Shown: positions 9,016-18,844, counted from the stretch's first letter. The stretch is 31,618 nt of DNA from Saccoglossus kowalevskii (GCF_000003605.2 NW_003129656.1:1-31618), one strand, 5' to 3'. The notes: generated from the letters alone by a model not told the origin. Numbers and translations: made by a program.

Positions 9016-9135
9016 GCCTACTGCCAACCCATCGCATAATACACCAGTTCTCATCCGATCACTGAAGTTAAGCTGCATCAGGCGTGGTTAGTACTTGCAT
9101 GGGAGACCGGCTGAGAATACCACGTTCAGTAGGCT
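9016..9135 (+). rRNA. 5S rRNA-like copy 43
   Basis: Has A13C, T18C, G22T, G38A, G65A, G99A and G111T. Helix II is broken. The same form recurs as copies 103 and 128. Confidence 0.87.
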
Positions 9136-9229
9136 CATCAACATTTTTATTCCACATTACATACTAACATTTTCCCATGTTTTTTTGCCTAGCCGAAGCA
9201 ATAAATGACATCCAATTGCAGAATATTCA

Positions 9230-9348
9230 GCCTACTGCCAAACCAATGCAGAATACACCAGTTCTTGTCCGATCACTGAAGTTAATCTGCATCGGGCATG
9301 GTTAGTACTTACATGGGAGACCGGCTGGGATACCACGTGCAGTCGTCA
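9230..9348 (+). rRNA. 5S rRNA-like copy 44, class IV 3' end
   Basis: Has T17A, C37T, G57T, G69A and G82A, lacks one A in loop E (GGGATACC), and ends GCAGTCGTCA. Confidence 0.84.
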
Positions 9349-9444
9349 TATCAACATTATTATTCTACCGTACATACAAACTTTTTCCAGGGATTTGTTG
9401 CCTAGCCGAAGTATTAAATTACATTCAATTCCGACGAATATTCA

Positions 9445-9564
9445 GCCTACTGCCAAACCATTGCAGAACACACCATTTCTTGTCCGATCACTGAAGTTAA
9501 GCTGCATCGGGCATGGTTAGTACTTGCAAGGGAGACCGGCTGGGAATACCACGTGCATTAGGCT
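9445..9564 (+). rRNA. 5S rRNA-like copy 45
   Basis: Class III copy with T25C, G32T, C37T, G69A, T85A and G114T. Confidence 0.87.
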
Positions 9565-9660
9565 CATCAACATTTTTATTCCACATTACATACTAACATT
9601 TTCCCATGTTTTTTTGCCTAGCCGAAGCAATAAAAGACATCCAATTGCAAGGAATATTCA

Positions 9661-9780
9661 GCCTACTGCCAAACCAAAGCAGAATACACCAGTTCACGTC
9701 CGATCACTGAAGTTAAGCTGCATCGGGCGTGGTTAGTACTTGCAAGGGAGACCGGCTGGGAATACCACGTGCATTAGGCT
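9661..9780 (+). rRNA. 5S rRNA-like copy 46
   Basis: Class III copy, same form as copy 39. Confidence 0.88.
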
Positions 9781-9876
9781 CATCAACATTTTTATTCCAC
9801 CGTACATACTAAATTTTTCCCGGAATTTTTTGCATAGCCAAAGCAATAAATCATCTTCAATTCCGACGAATATTCA

Positions 9877-9996
9877 GCCTACTGCCAACTCATTGCAGAA
9901 TACACCAGTTCTCGTTCGATCACTGAAGTTAAGCTGCATCGGGCGTGGTTAGTACTTGCATGGGAGACCAGCTGGGAATACCATGTGCAGTAGGCT
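9877..9996 (+). rRNA. 5S rRNA-like copy 47
   Basis: Class I copy with A13C, C14T, C40T, G94A and C108T. Confidence 0.88.
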
Positions 9997-10092
9997 TATC
10001 AACATTATTATTCCACCGTACATACAAACTTTTTCCCGGGTATTGTTGCCTAGCCGAAGTATTAAATTACATTCAATTCCGACAAATATTCA

Positions 10093-10212
10093 TTCTACTG
10101 CCAAACCATTGTAGAATACACCAGTTCTCGTCCGATCACTGAAGTTAATCTGCATCGGGCATGGTTAGTACTAGCATGGGAGACCGGCTGGGAATACCAC
10201 GTGCAGTAGGCT
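10093..10212 (+). rRNA. 5S rRNA-like copy 48
   Basis: Same form as copy 21: G1T, C2T, C20T, G57T, G69A and T81A. Confidence 0.87.
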
Positions 10213-10308
10213 TATCAACATTATTATTCCACCGTACATGCAAACATTTTCCCGGGATTTGTTGCCTAGCCAAAGTATTAAATTACATTCAATTCCGACA
10301 AATATTCA

Positions 10309-10428
10309 GCCTACTGCCAAACCATTGCAGAATACACCAGTTCTCGTCCGATCACTGAAGTTAAGCTGCATCAGGCGTGGTTAGTACTTGCATGGGAGAC
10401 CGGCAGGGAATACCACGTGCAGTAGGCT
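10309..10428 (+). rRNA. 5S rRNA-like copy 49
   Basis: Class I copy with G65A and T97A, as copy 22. Confidence 0.9.
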
Positions 10429-10524
10429 TATCAACATTATTATTCCACCGTACATACAAACCTTTTCCCGGGATTTGTTGCCTAGCCGAAGTATTAAATT
10501 ACATTCAATTCCGACAAATATTCA

Positions 10525-10644
10525 GCCTACTGCCAAACCATTGCAGAATACACCAGTTCTCGTCCGATCACTGAAGTTGATCTGCATCGGGCATGGTTAG
10601 TACTTGCATGGGAGACCAGCTGGGAATACCACGTGCAGTAGGCT
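10525..10644 (+). rRNA. 5S rRNA-like copy 50
   Basis: Class II copy with A55G and G94A, as copy 23. Confidence 0.9.
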
Positions 10645-10741
10645 TATCAACATTATTATTCCACCGTACATGCAAACATTTTCCCGGGATTTGTTGCCTA
10701 GCCAAAGTATTAAATTACATTCAAATTCCGACAAATATTCA

Positions 10742-10863
10742 GCCTACTACCAAACCATTGGGAGAATACAACAGTTCTCGTCCGATCACTGAAAGTTAAT
10801 GTGCATCGGGCATGGTTAGTACTTTCATGGGAGACCGGCTGGGAATACCATGTGCAGTAGGCT
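10742..10863 (+). pseudogene. 5S rRNA-like copy 51, two insertions
   Basis: Has one extra base near position 20 (ATTGGGAG) and one extra A near 51 (GAAAGTTA), with G8A, C29A, G57T, C58G, G69A, G82T and C108T. The insertions disturb helix II and box A. Confidence 0.82.
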
Positions 10864-10959
10864 TATCAACATTTTTATTCCACCGTGCATACTAACATTT
10901 TCCCATGTTTTTTTGCCTAGCCGAAGCAATAAATGACATCCAATTGCAACGAATATTCA

Positions 10960-11079
10960 GCCTACTGCCAACCCATTGCAGAATACACCAGTTCTCATCC
11001 GATCACTGAAGTTAAGCTGCATCGGGCGTGGTTAGTACTTGCATGGGGGACTGGCTGGGAATACCACGTGCAGTAGGCT
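10960..11079 (+). rRNA. 5S rRNA-like copy 52
   Basis: Class I copy with A13C, G38A, A89G and C93T. Confidence 0.89.
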
Positions 11080-11174
11080 CATCAACATTTTTATTCCACA
11101 TTACATACTAACATTTTCCCATGTTTTTTTGCCTAGCCGAAGCAATAAATGACATCCAATAGCAGGAATATTCA

Positions 11175-11294
11175 GCCTACTGCCAAACCAATGCAGAATA
11201 CACCAGTTCTCGTCCGATCACTGAAGTTAATCTGCATCGCGCATGGTTAGTACTTGCATGGGAGACCGGCTGGGAATACCACGTGCAGTCGTCA
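11175..11294 (+). rRNA. 5S rRNA-like copy 53, class IV 3' end
   Basis: Has T17A, G57T, G66C and G69A, and ends GCAGTCGTCA. Confidence 0.85.
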
Positions 11295-11390
11295 TATCAA
11301 CATTATTATTCCACCGTACATACAAACTTTTTCCCGGGAATTGTTGCCTAGCCGAAGTATTAAATTACATTCAATTCCGACAAATATTCA

Positions 11391-11510
11391 TCCTACTGCC
11401 AAACCATTGTAGAATACACTAGTTCTCGTCCGATCACTGAAGTTAATCTGCATCGGGCATGGTTAGTATTTGCATGGGAGACAGGCTGGGAATACCACGT
11501 GCATTAGGCT
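11391..11510 (+). rRNA. 5S rRNA-like copy 54
   Basis: Has G1T, C20T, C30T, G57T, G69A, C79T, C93A and G114T. Confidence 0.86.
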
Positions 11511-11605
11511 CATAAACATTTTTATTCCACATTACATACTAACATTTTCCCATGTTTTTTGCCTAGCCGAAGCAATAAATGACATCCAATTGCAAGGAAT
11601 ATTCA

Positions 11606-11725
11606 GCCTACTGCCAAACCAATGCAGAATACACCAGTTCACGTCCGATCACTGAAGTTAAGCTGCATCGGGCGTGGTTAGAACTTGCAAGGGAGACCGG
11701 CTGGGAATACCACGTGCATTAGGCT
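11606..11725 (+). rRNA. 5S rRNA-like copy 55
   Basis: Class III copy with T17A, T36A, T77A, T85A and G114T, as copy 12. Confidence 0.88.
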
Positions 11726-11821
11726 CATCAACATTTCTATTCCACCATACATACTAACTTTTTCCCGGAATTTTTTGCATAGCCAAAGCAATAAATGATC
11801 TCCAATTCCGACGAATATTCA

Positions 11822-11941
11822 GCCTACTGCCAACTCATTGCAGAATACACCAGTTCTCGTCCGATCACTGAAGTTAAGCTGCATCGGGCGTGGTTAGTAC
11901 TTTCAAGGGAGACCGGCAGGGAATACCACGTGCAGTAGGCT
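11822..11941 (+). rRNA. 5S rRNA-like copy 56
   Basis: Has A13C, C14T, G82T, T85A and T97A with an intact 3' end. It looks like a recombinant of class III and class I. Confidence 0.88.
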
Positions 11942-12037
11942 TATCAACATTATTATTCCACCGTACATACAAACCTTTTCCCGGGATTTGTTGCCTAGCC
12001 AAAGTATTTAATTACATTCAATTCCGACAAATATTCA

Positions 12038-12157
12038 GCCTACTGCCAAACCATTGCAGAATACACCAGTTCTTGTCCGATCACTGAAGTTAATCTGCAT
12101 CGGGCATGGTTAGTACTTGCATGGGAGACCGGCTTGGAATACCACCTGCAGTAGGCT
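12038..12157 (+). rRNA. 5S rRNA-like copy 57
   Basis: Class II copy with C37T, G98T and G109C. Confidence 0.88.
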
Positions 12158-12253
12158 TATCAACATTATTATTCCACCGTACATGCAAACATTTTCCCGG
12201 GATTTGTTGCCTAGCCAAAGTATTAAATTCCATTCAATTCCGACAAATATTCA

Positions 12254-12373
12254 GCCTACTGCCAAACCATTGCAGAATACACCAGTTCTCGTCCGATCAC
12301 TGAAGTTAAGCTGCATCGGGCGTGGTTGGTACTTGCATGGGAGACCGGCAGGGAATACCACGTGCAGTAGGCT
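12254..12373 (+). rRNA. 5S rRNA-like copy 58
   Basis: Class I copy with A75G and T97A, as copy 29. Confidence 0.9.
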
Positions 12374-12469
12374 TATCAACATTATTATTCCACCGTACAT
12401 ACAAACCTTTTCCCGGGATTTGTTGCCTAGCCGAAGTATTAAATTACATTCAATTCCGACAAATATTCA

Positions 12470-12589
12470 GCCTACTGCCAAACCATAGCAGAATACACCA
12501 GTTCTCGTCCGATCACTGAAGTTGATCTGCATCGGGCATGGTTAGTACTTGCATGGGAGACCGGCTGGGAATACCACGTGCAGTAGGCT
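12470..12589 (+). rRNA. 5S rRNA-like copy 59
   Basis: Class II copy with T18A and A55G. Confidence 0.89.
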
Positions 12590-12685
12590 TATTAACATTA
12601 TTATTCCACCGTACATGCAAACATTTTCCCGGGATTTGTTGCCTAGCCAAAGTATTAAATTACATTCAATTCCGACAAATATTCA

Positions 12686-12805
12686 GCCTACTGCCAAACC
12701 ATTGCAGAATACACCAGTTCTCGTCCGATCACTGAAGTTGATCTGCATCGGGCATGGTTAGTACTTGCATGGGAGACCGGCTGGGAATACCACGTGCAGT
12801 AGGCT
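12686..12805 (+). rRNA. 5S rRNA-like copy 60
   Basis: Class II copy with A55G. Confidence 0.9.
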
Positions 12806-12901
12806 TATTAACATTATTATTCCACCGTACATGCAAACATTTTCCCGGGATTTGTTGCCTAGCCAAAGTATTAAATTACATTCAATTCCGACAAATATTC
12901 A

Positions 12902-13021
12902 GCCTACTGCCAAACCATTGCAGAATACAACAGTTCTCATCCGATCACTGAAGTTAATGTGCATCGGGCATGGTTAGTACTTTCATGGGAGACCGGCTGG
13001 GAATACCATGTGCAGTAGGCT
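12902..13021 (+). rRNA. 5S rRNA-like copy 61
   Basis: Has C29A, G38A, G57T, C58G, G69A, G82T and C108T. A69 pairs with T108. Confidence 0.88.
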
Positions 13022-13117
13022 TATCAACATTTTTATTCCACCGTGCATACTAACATTTTCCCATGTTTTTTTGCCTAGCCGAAGCAATAAATGACATCCA
13101 ATTGCAACGAATATTCA

Positions 13118-13237
13118 GCCTACTGCCAACCCATTGCAGAATACACCAGTTCTCATGCGATCACTGAAGTTAAGCTGCATCGGGCGTGGTTAGTACTTGC
13201 ATGGGAGACTGGCTGGGAATACCACGTGCAGTAGGCT
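13118..13237 (+). rRNA. 5S rRNA-like copy 62
   Basis: Class I copy with A13C, G38A, C40G and C93T. Confidence 0.89.
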
Positions 13238-13331
13238 CATCAACATTTTTATTCCACATTACATACTAACATTTTCCCATGTTTGTTTGCCTAGCCGAAG
13301 CAATAAATGACATCCAATTGCAGGAATATCA

Positions 13332-13452
13332 GTCTTACTGCCAAACCAATGCAGAATACACCAGTTCTCGTCCGATCACTGAAGTTAATCTGCATCGGGC
13401 ATGGTTAGTACTTACATGGGAGACCGGCTGGGAATACCAAGTGCCTTCGTCA
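13332..13452 (+). rRNA. 5S rRNA-like copy 63, class IV 3' end
   Basis: The 5' end reads GTCTTACTGCC with one extra base, balanced by a T lost just upstream. It has T17A, G57T, G69A, G82A and C108A, and ends GCCTTCGTCA. Confidence 0.82.
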
Positions 13453-13548
13453 TATCAACATTATTATTCCACTGTACATACAAACTTTTTCCAGGGATTT
13501 GTTGCCTAGCCGAAGTATTAAATTACATTCAATTCCGACGAATATTCA

Positions 13549-13668
13549 GCCTACTGCCAAACCATTGCAGAATACACCAGTTCTTGTCCGATCACTGAAG
13601 TTAAGCTGCATCGGGCATGGTTAGTACTTGCAAGGGAGACCGGCTTGGAATACCACGTGCATTAGGCT
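13549..13668 (+). rRNA. 5S rRNA-like copy 64
   Basis: Class III copy with C37T, G69A, T85A, G98T and G114T. Confidence 0.87.
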
Positions 13669-13764
13669 CATCAACATTTTTATTCCACATTACATACTAA
13701 CATTTTCCCATGTTTTTTTGCCTAGCCGAAGCAATAAATGACATCCAATTGCAAGGAATATTCA

Positions 13765-13884
13765 GCCTACTGCCAAACCAATGCAGAATACACCAGTTCA
13801 CGTCCGATCACTGAAGTTAAGCTGCATCGGGCGTGGTTAGTACTTGCAAGGGAGACCGGCTGGGAATACCACGTGCATTAGGCT
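13765..13884 (+). rRNA. 5S rRNA-like copy 65
   Basis: Class III copy with T17A, T36A, T85A and G114T. Confidence 0.88.
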
Positions 13885-13980
13885 CATCAACATTTTTATT
13901 CCACCGTACATACTAACTTTTTCCCGGAATTTTTTGCATAGCCAAAGCAATAAATCATCTCCAATTCCGACGAATATTCA

Positions 13981-14100
13981 GCCTACTGCCAACTCATTGC
14001 AGAATACACCAGTTCTCGTCCGATCACTGAAGTTAAGCTGCATCGGGCGTGGTTAGTACTTTCAAGGGAGACCGGCAGGGAATACCACGTGCAGTAGGCT
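13981..14100 (+). rRNA. 5S rRNA-like copy 66
   Basis: Same form as copy 56: A13C, C14T, G82T, T85A and T97A. Confidence 0.88.
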
Positions 14101-14196
14101 TATCAACATTATTATTCCACCGTACATACAAACCTTTTCCCGGGATTTGTTGCCTAGCCAAAGTATTTAATTACATTCAATTCCGACAAATATTCA

Positions 14197-14316
14197 GCCT
14201 ACTGCCAAACCATTGCAGAATACACCAGTTCTTGTCCGATCACTGAAGTTAATCTGCATCGGGCATGGTTAGTACTTGCATGGGAGACCGGCTTGGAATA
14301 CCACCTGCAGTAGGCT
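14197..14316 (+). rRNA. 5S rRNA-like copy 67
   Basis: Same form as copy 57: C37T, G57T, G69A, G98T and G109C. Confidence 0.88.
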
Positions 14317-14412
14317 TATCAACATTATTATTCCACCGTACATGCAAACATTTTCCCGGGATTTGTTGCCTAGCCAAAGTATTAAATTCCATTCAATTCC
14401 GACAAATATTCA

Positions 14413-14532
14413 GCCTACTGCCAAACCATTGCAGAATACACCAGTTCTCGTCCGATCACTGAAGTTAAGCTGCATCGGGCGTGGTTGGTACTTGCATGGG
14501 AGACCGGCAGGGATACCACGTGCAAGTAGGCT
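14413..14532 (+). rRNA. 5S rRNA-like copy 68
   Basis: Class I copy with A75G and T97A, one A lost in loop E (GGGATACC) and one A gained at GCAAGTAGG. Confidence 0.86.
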
Positions 14533-14627
14533 TATCACATTATTATTCCACCGTACATACAAACTTTTTCCCGGGATTTGTTGCCTAGCCGAATTATTAA
14601 ATTACATTCAATTCCGACAAATATTCA

Positions 14628-14747
14628 GCCTACTGCCAAACCATTGCAGAATACACCAGTTCTCGTCCGATCACTGAAGTTAAGCTGCATCGGGCGTGGT
14701 TAGTACTTGCATGGGAGACCGGCATGGAATACCACGTGCAGTAGGCT
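14628..14747 (+). rRNA. 5S rRNA-like copy 69
   Basis: Class I copy with T97A and G98T only. Confidence 0.9.
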
Positions 14748-14840
14748 TATCAACATTATTATTCCACCGTACATACAAACCTTTTCCCGGGATTTGTTGC
14801 CTAGACGAATTATTAAATTACATTCAATTCCAAATATTCA

Positions 14841-14960
14841 GCCTACTGCCTAACCATTGCAGAATACACCAGTTCTCGTCCGATCACTGAAGTTAATCTG
14901 CATCGGGCATGGTTAGTACTTGGATGGGAGACCGGCTGGGAATACCACGTGCAGTAGGCT
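14841..14960 (+). rRNA. 5S rRNA-like copy 70
   Basis: Class II copy with A11T and C83G, which leaves G83 opposite G95. The upstream spacer lacks three bases (AATTCCAAATATTCA). Confidence 0.88.
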
Positions 14961-15056
14961 TATCAACATTATTATTCCACCATACATGCAAACATTTTCC
15001 CGGGATTTGTTGCCTAGCCAAAGTATTAAATTACATTCAATTCCGACAAATATTCA

Positions 15057-15176
15057 GCCTACTGCCAAACCATTGCAGAATACACCAGTTCTCGTCCGAT
15101 CACTGAAGTTAAGCTGCATCGGGCGTGGTTAGTACTTGCATGGGAGACCGGCAGGGAATACCACGTGCAGAAGACT
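15057..15176 (+). rRNA. 5S rRNA-like copy 71
   Basis: Class I copy with T97A, T115A and G118A, two of which hit helix I. Confidence 0.88.
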
Positions 15177-15272
15177 TATCATCATTATTATTCCACCGTA
15201 CATACAAACCTTTTCCCGGGATTTGTTGCCTAGCCGAAGTATTAAATTACATTCAATTCCGACAAATATTCA

Positions 15273-15392
15273 GCCTACTGCCAAACCATTGCAGAATACA
15301 CAAGTTCTTGTCCGATCACTGAAGTTGATCTGCATCGGGCATGGTTAGTACTTGCATGGGAGACCGGCTGGGAATACCACGTGCAGTAGGCT
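15273..15392 (+). rRNA. 5S rRNA-like copy 72
   Basis: Class II copy with C30A, C37T and A55G. Confidence 0.89.
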
Positions 15393-15488
15393 TATCAACA
15401 TTATTATTCCACCGTACATGCAAACATTTTTCCGGGATTTGTTGCCTAGCCAAAGTATTAAATTACATTCAATTCCGACAAATATTCA

Positions 15489-15608
15489 GCCTACTGCCAA
15501 ACCATTGCAGAATACAACAGTTCTCGTCCGATCACTGAAGTTAATCTGCATCGGGCATGGTTAGTACTTTCATGGGAGACCGGCTGGGAATACCACGTGC
15601 AGTAGGCT
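15489..15608 (+). rRNA. 5S rRNA-like copy 73
   Basis: Class II copy with C29A and G82T. Confidence 0.89.
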
Positions 15609-15704
15609 TATCAACATTTTTATTCCACCGTGCACACTAACATTTTCCCATGTTTTTTTGCCTAGCCAAAGCAATAAATGACATCCAATTGCAACGAATA
15701 TTCA

Positions 15705-15824
15705 GCGTACTGCCAACCCATTGCAGAATACACCAGTTCTCATCCGATCACTGAAGTTAAGCTGCATCGGGCGTGGTTAGTACTTGCATGGGAGACCGGC
15801 TGGGAATACCACGTGCAGTAGGCT
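15705..15824 (+). rRNA. 5S rRNA-like copy 74
   Basis: Class I copy with C3G, A13C and G38A. From position 39 on it equals the consensus. Confidence 0.9.
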
Positions 15825-15920
15825 CATCAACATTTTTATTCCACATTACATACTAACATTTTCCCATGTTATTTAGTCTAGCCGAAGCAATAAATGACAT
15901 CCAATTGCAAGGAATATTCA

Positions 15921-16040
15921 GCCTACTGTCAAACCAATGCAGAATACACCAGTTCTCGTCAGATCACTGAAGTTAATCTGCATCGGTCATGGTTAGTACT
16001 TGCATGGGAGACCGGCTGGGAATACCACGTGCAGTCGGCA
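15921..16040 (+). rRNA. 5S rRNA-like copy 75, class IV-like 3' end
   Basis: Has C9T, T17A, C41A, G57T, G67T and G69A, and ends GCAGTCGGCA. This end is intermediate between the normal and the GTCGTCA form. Confidence 0.86.
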
Positions 16041-16136
16041 TATCAACATTATTATTCCACCGTACATACAAACTTTTTCCAGGGATTTGTTGCCTAGCCG
16101 AAGTATTAAATTACATTCAATTCCGACGAATATTCA

Positions 16137-16256
16137 GCCTTCTGCCAAACCATTGCAGAATACACCAGTTCTCGTCCGATCACTGAAGTTAAGCTGCATC
16201 GGGCATGGTTAGTACTTGCAAGGGAGACCGGCTGGGAATACCACGTGCATTAGGCT
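16137..16256 (+). rRNA. 5S rRNA-like copy 76
   Basis: Class III copy with A5T, G69A, T85A and G114T. Confidence 0.88.
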
Positions 16257-16352
16257 CATCAACATTTTTATTCCACATTACATACTAACATTTTCCCATG
16301 TTTTTTTGCCTAGCCGAAGCAATAAATGACATCCAATTGCAAGGAATATTCA

Positions 16353-16472
16353 GCCTACTGCCAAACCAATGCAGAATACACCAGTTCACGTCCGATCACT
16401 GAAGTTAAGCTGCATCGGGCGTGGTTAGTACTTGCAAGGGAGACCGGCTGGGAATATCACGTGCATTAGGCT
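16353..16472 (+). rRNA. 5S rRNA-like copy 77
   Basis: Class III copy with T17A, T36A, T85A, C105T and G114T. Confidence 0.88.
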
Positions 16473-16568
16473 CATCAACATTTTTATTCCACCGTACATA
16501 CTAACTTTTTCCCGGAATTTTTTGCATAGCCAAAGCAATAAATCATCTCCAATTCCGACGAATATACA

Positions 16569-16688
16569 GCCTACTGCCAACTCATTGCAGAATACACCAG
16601 TTCTCGTCCGATCACTGAAGTTAAGCTGCATCGGGCGTGGTTAGTACTTGCAAGGGAGACCGGCTGGGAATACCACGTGCATTAGGCT
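16569..16688 (+). rRNA. 5S rRNA-like copy 78
   Basis: Class III copy with A13C, C14T, T85A and G114T. Confidence 0.88.
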
Positions 16689-16785
16689 CATCAACATTTT
16701 TATTCCACCGTACATACTAACTTTTTCCCGGAATTTTTTTGCATAGCCGAAGCAATAAATGATATCCAATTCCGACGAATATTCA

Positions 16786-16905
16786 GCCTACTGCCAACTC
16801 ATTGCAGAATACACCAGTTCTCGTTCGATCACTGAAGTTAAGCTGAATTGGGCGTGGTTAGTACTTGCATGGGAGACCGGCAGGGAATACCACGTGCAGT
16901 AGGCT
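16786..16905 (+). rRNA. 5S rRNA-like copy 79
   Basis: Class I copy with A13C, C14T, C40T, C61A, C64T and T97A. Confidence 0.88.
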
Positions 16906-17001
16906 TATCAACATTATTATTCCACCGTACATACAAACCTTTTCCCGGGATTTGTTGCCTAGCCGAAGTATTTAATTACATTCAATTCCGACAAATATTC
17001 A

Positions 17002-17121
17002 GCCTACTGCCAAACCATTGCAGAATACACCAGTTCTTGTCCGATCACTGAAGTTAATCTGCATCGGGCATGGTTAGTACTTGCATGGGAGACCGGCTGG
17101 GAATACCACGTGCAGTAGGCT
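17002..17121 (+). rRNA. 5S rRNA-like copy 80
   Basis: Class II copy with C37T. Confidence 0.9.
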
Positions 17122-17216
17122 TATCAACATTATTATTCCACCGTACATGCAAACATTTTCCCGGGATTTGTTGCCTAGCCAAAGTATTAAATTTCATCAA
17201 TTCCGACAAATATTCA

Positions 17217-17336
17217 GCCTACTGCCAAACCGTTGCAGAATACACCAGTTCTCGTCCGATCACTGAAGTTAAGCTGCATCGGGCGTGGTTGGTACTTGCA
17301 TTGGAGACCGGCAGGGAATACCACGTGCAGTAGGCT
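17217..17336 (+). rRNA. 5S rRNA-like copy 81
   Basis: Class I copy with A16G, A75G, G86T and T97A. Confidence 0.88.
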
Positions 17337-17432
17337 TATCAACATTATTATTCCACCGTACATACAAACCTTTTCCCGGGATTTGTTGCCTAGCCGAAGT
17401 ATTAAATTACATTCAATTCCGACAAATATTCA

Positions 17433-17552
17433 GCCTACTGCCAAACCATTGCAGAATACACCAGTTCTCGTCCGATCACTGAAGTTGATCTGCATCGGGC
17501 ATGGTTAGTACTTGCATGGGAGACCGGCTGGGAATACCACGTGCAGTAGGCT
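17433..17552 (+). rRNA. 5S rRNA-like copy 82
   Basis: Class II copy with A55G. Confidence 0.9.
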
Positions 17553-17648
17553 TATTAACATTATTATTCCACCGTACATGCAAACATTTTCCCGGGATTT
17601 GTTGCCTAGCCGAAGTATTAAATTACATTAAATTCCGACGAATATTCA

Positions 17649-17768
17649 GCCTACTGCCAAACCATTGCAGAATACACCAGTTCTTGTCCGATCACTGAAG
17701 TTAAGCTGCATCGGGCATGGTTAGTACTTGCAAGGGAGACCGGCTGGGAATACCACGTGCATTAGGCG
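17649..17768 (+). rRNA. 5S rRNA-like copy 83
   Basis: Class III copy with C37T, G69A, T85A, G114T and T120G. Confidence 0.87.
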
Positions 17769-17864
17769 CATCAACATTTTTATTCCACATTACATACTAA
17801 CATTTTCCCATGTTTTTTCGCCTAGTCGAAGCAATAAATGACATCCAATTGCAAGGAATATTCA

Positions 17865-17984
17865 GCCTACTGCCAAACCAATGCAGAATACACCAGTTCA
17901 CGTCCGATCACTGAAGTTAAGCTGCATCGGGCGTGGTTAGTACTTGCAAGGGAGACCGGCTGGGAATACCACGTGCATTAGGCT
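17865..17984 (+). rRNA. 5S rRNA-like copy 84
   Basis: Class III copy with T17A, T36A, T85A and G114T. Confidence 0.88.
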
Positions 17985-18080
17985 CATCAACATTTTTATT
18001 CCACCGTACATACTAACTTTTTCCCGGGATTTTTTGCCTAGCCGAAGTATTAAATTACATCCAATTCCGACGAATATTCA

Positions 18081-18199
18081 ACCTACTGACAAATCATTGC
18101 AGAATACACCTGTTCTCGTCCGATCATTGAAGTTAAGCCCACCAGACGTGTTTAGTACTTGCATGGGAGACCGGCTGGTAATACCACGTGCAGTAGGCT
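18081..18199 (+). pseudogene. 5S pseudogene copy 85, box A region replaced
   Basis: Positions 58-67 are rewritten and one base short: AAGCCCACCAGACGTG replaces AAGCTGCATCGGGCGTG. Helix II cannot form. Also present are G1A, C9A, C14T, A31T, C47T, G72T and G100T. Helices IV and I remain recognisable. The same form is seen at 22823 and, slightly altered, at 30588. Confidence 0.85.
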
Positions 18200-18292
18200 T
18201 ATCAACATTTTTATTCCACCGTACATACTAACATTTTCCCATTTTTTTCCTAGCCGAAGCAATAAATGACATCCAATTGCAACGAATATTGA

Positions 18293-18412
18293 GCCTACTG
18301 CCAACCCATTGCAGAATACACCAGTTCTCATCCGATCACTGAAGTTAAGCTGCATCGGGCGTGGTTAGTACTTGCATGGGAGACCGGCTGAGAATACCAC
18401 GTGCAGTAGGCT
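18293..18412 (+). rRNA. 5S rRNA-like copy 86
   Basis: Class I copy with A13C, G38A and G99A. Confidence 0.89.
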
Positions 18413-18508
18413 CATCAACATTTTTATTCCACATAACATACTAACATTTTCCCATGTTTTTTTGCCTAGCCGAAGCAATAAATGACATCCAATTGCAACA
18501 AATATTCA

Positions 18509-18628
18509 TCCTACTGCCAAACCAATGCAGAATACACCAGTTCACGTCCGATCACTGAAGTTAAGCTGCATAGGGCGTGGTTAGTACTTGCAAGGGAGAC
18601 CGGCTGGGAATACCACGTGCTGTAGGCT
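18509..18628 (+). rRNA. 5S rRNA-like copy 87
   Basis: Has G1T, T17A, T36A, C64A, T85A and A113T. Confidence 0.88.
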
Positions 18629-18724
18629 TATCAACATTATTATTCCACCGTACATACAAACCTTTTCCCGGGATTTGTTGCCTAGCCGAAGTATTTAATT
18701 ACATTCAATTCCGACAAATATTCA

Positions 18725-18844
18725 GCCTACTGCCAAACCATTGCAGAATACACCAGTTCTTGTCCGATCACTGAAGTTAATCTGCATCGGGCATGGTTAG
18801 TACTTGCATGGGAGACCGGCTGAGAATTCCATGTGCAGTATGCT
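18725..18844 (+). rRNA. 5S rRNA-like copy 88
   Basis: Class II copy with C37T, G99A, A104T, C108T and G117T. A69 pairs with T108. Confidence 0.88.

Larger units (their letters stand above)
7938..9348 (+). repeat. Seven-unit higher-order block (copies 38-44), recurs at 20882-22294
   Basis: The order of variants is the same in both blocks: C37T/T85A, T17A/T18A, G94A/C108T, T81A, C41A/G100T, T18C/G22T/G111T, then a class IV copy. The fourth unit differs in its first half (G1T and C20T in copy 101 only), which suggests local conversion. The first three units also recur at 9445-9996, 28428-28979 and 31018-31569. Confidence 0.8.
10093..10863 (+). repeat. Four-unit higher-order block (copies 48-51), matches 4269-5036
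   Basis: See 4269-5036. The next units (copies 52-55) instead match 24545-25311, so this is a junction between two duplicated blocks. Confidence 0.82.
11822..12373 (+). repeat. Three-unit higher-order block (copies 56-58), recurs at 13981-14532
   Basis: The units share G82T/T85A/T97A, then C37T/G98T/G109C, then A75G/T97A, and an AAATTCCATTC spacer variant. The partner block differs by a balanced one-base deletion and insertion in its last unit. Confidence 0.85.
13981..14532 (+). repeat. Three-unit higher-order block (copies 66-68), matches 11822-12373
   Basis: See 11822-12373. The two blocks are 2159 bp apart, which is ten units. Confidence 0.85.
16786..17552 (+). repeat. Four-unit higher-order block (copies 79-82), recurs at 29293-30059
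   Basis: Both blocks contain a short spacer with ATTTCATCAATTCCG followed by an A16G/A75G/T97A copy and an A55G copy. They have equal length. Confidence 0.85.
17649..18628 (+). repeat. Five-unit higher-order block (copies 83-87), recurs at 22391-23370
   Basis: Both blocks are 980 bp and carry the same rare changes, including T120G, a spacer with CGCCTAGTCG, the broken CCCACCAGACGTG copy, and A113T in the last unit. Only a few bases differ between them, so this is a recent duplication. Confidence 0.88.

Noticed and set aside
14276-14677. Open frame of 133 codons, the longest in the window, and many frames of 61-130 codons
   Set aside because: They lie across 5S-like regions and spacers, change frame with each one-base indel, recur only because the unit is a multiple of three, and show no domain, signal peptide or codon pattern of a real protein.
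16425-16631. Minus-strand frames of 62-68 codons (also 18152-18355, 22894-23097, 28857-29045)
   Set aside because: They are antisense shadows of the same units, with no support for coding.
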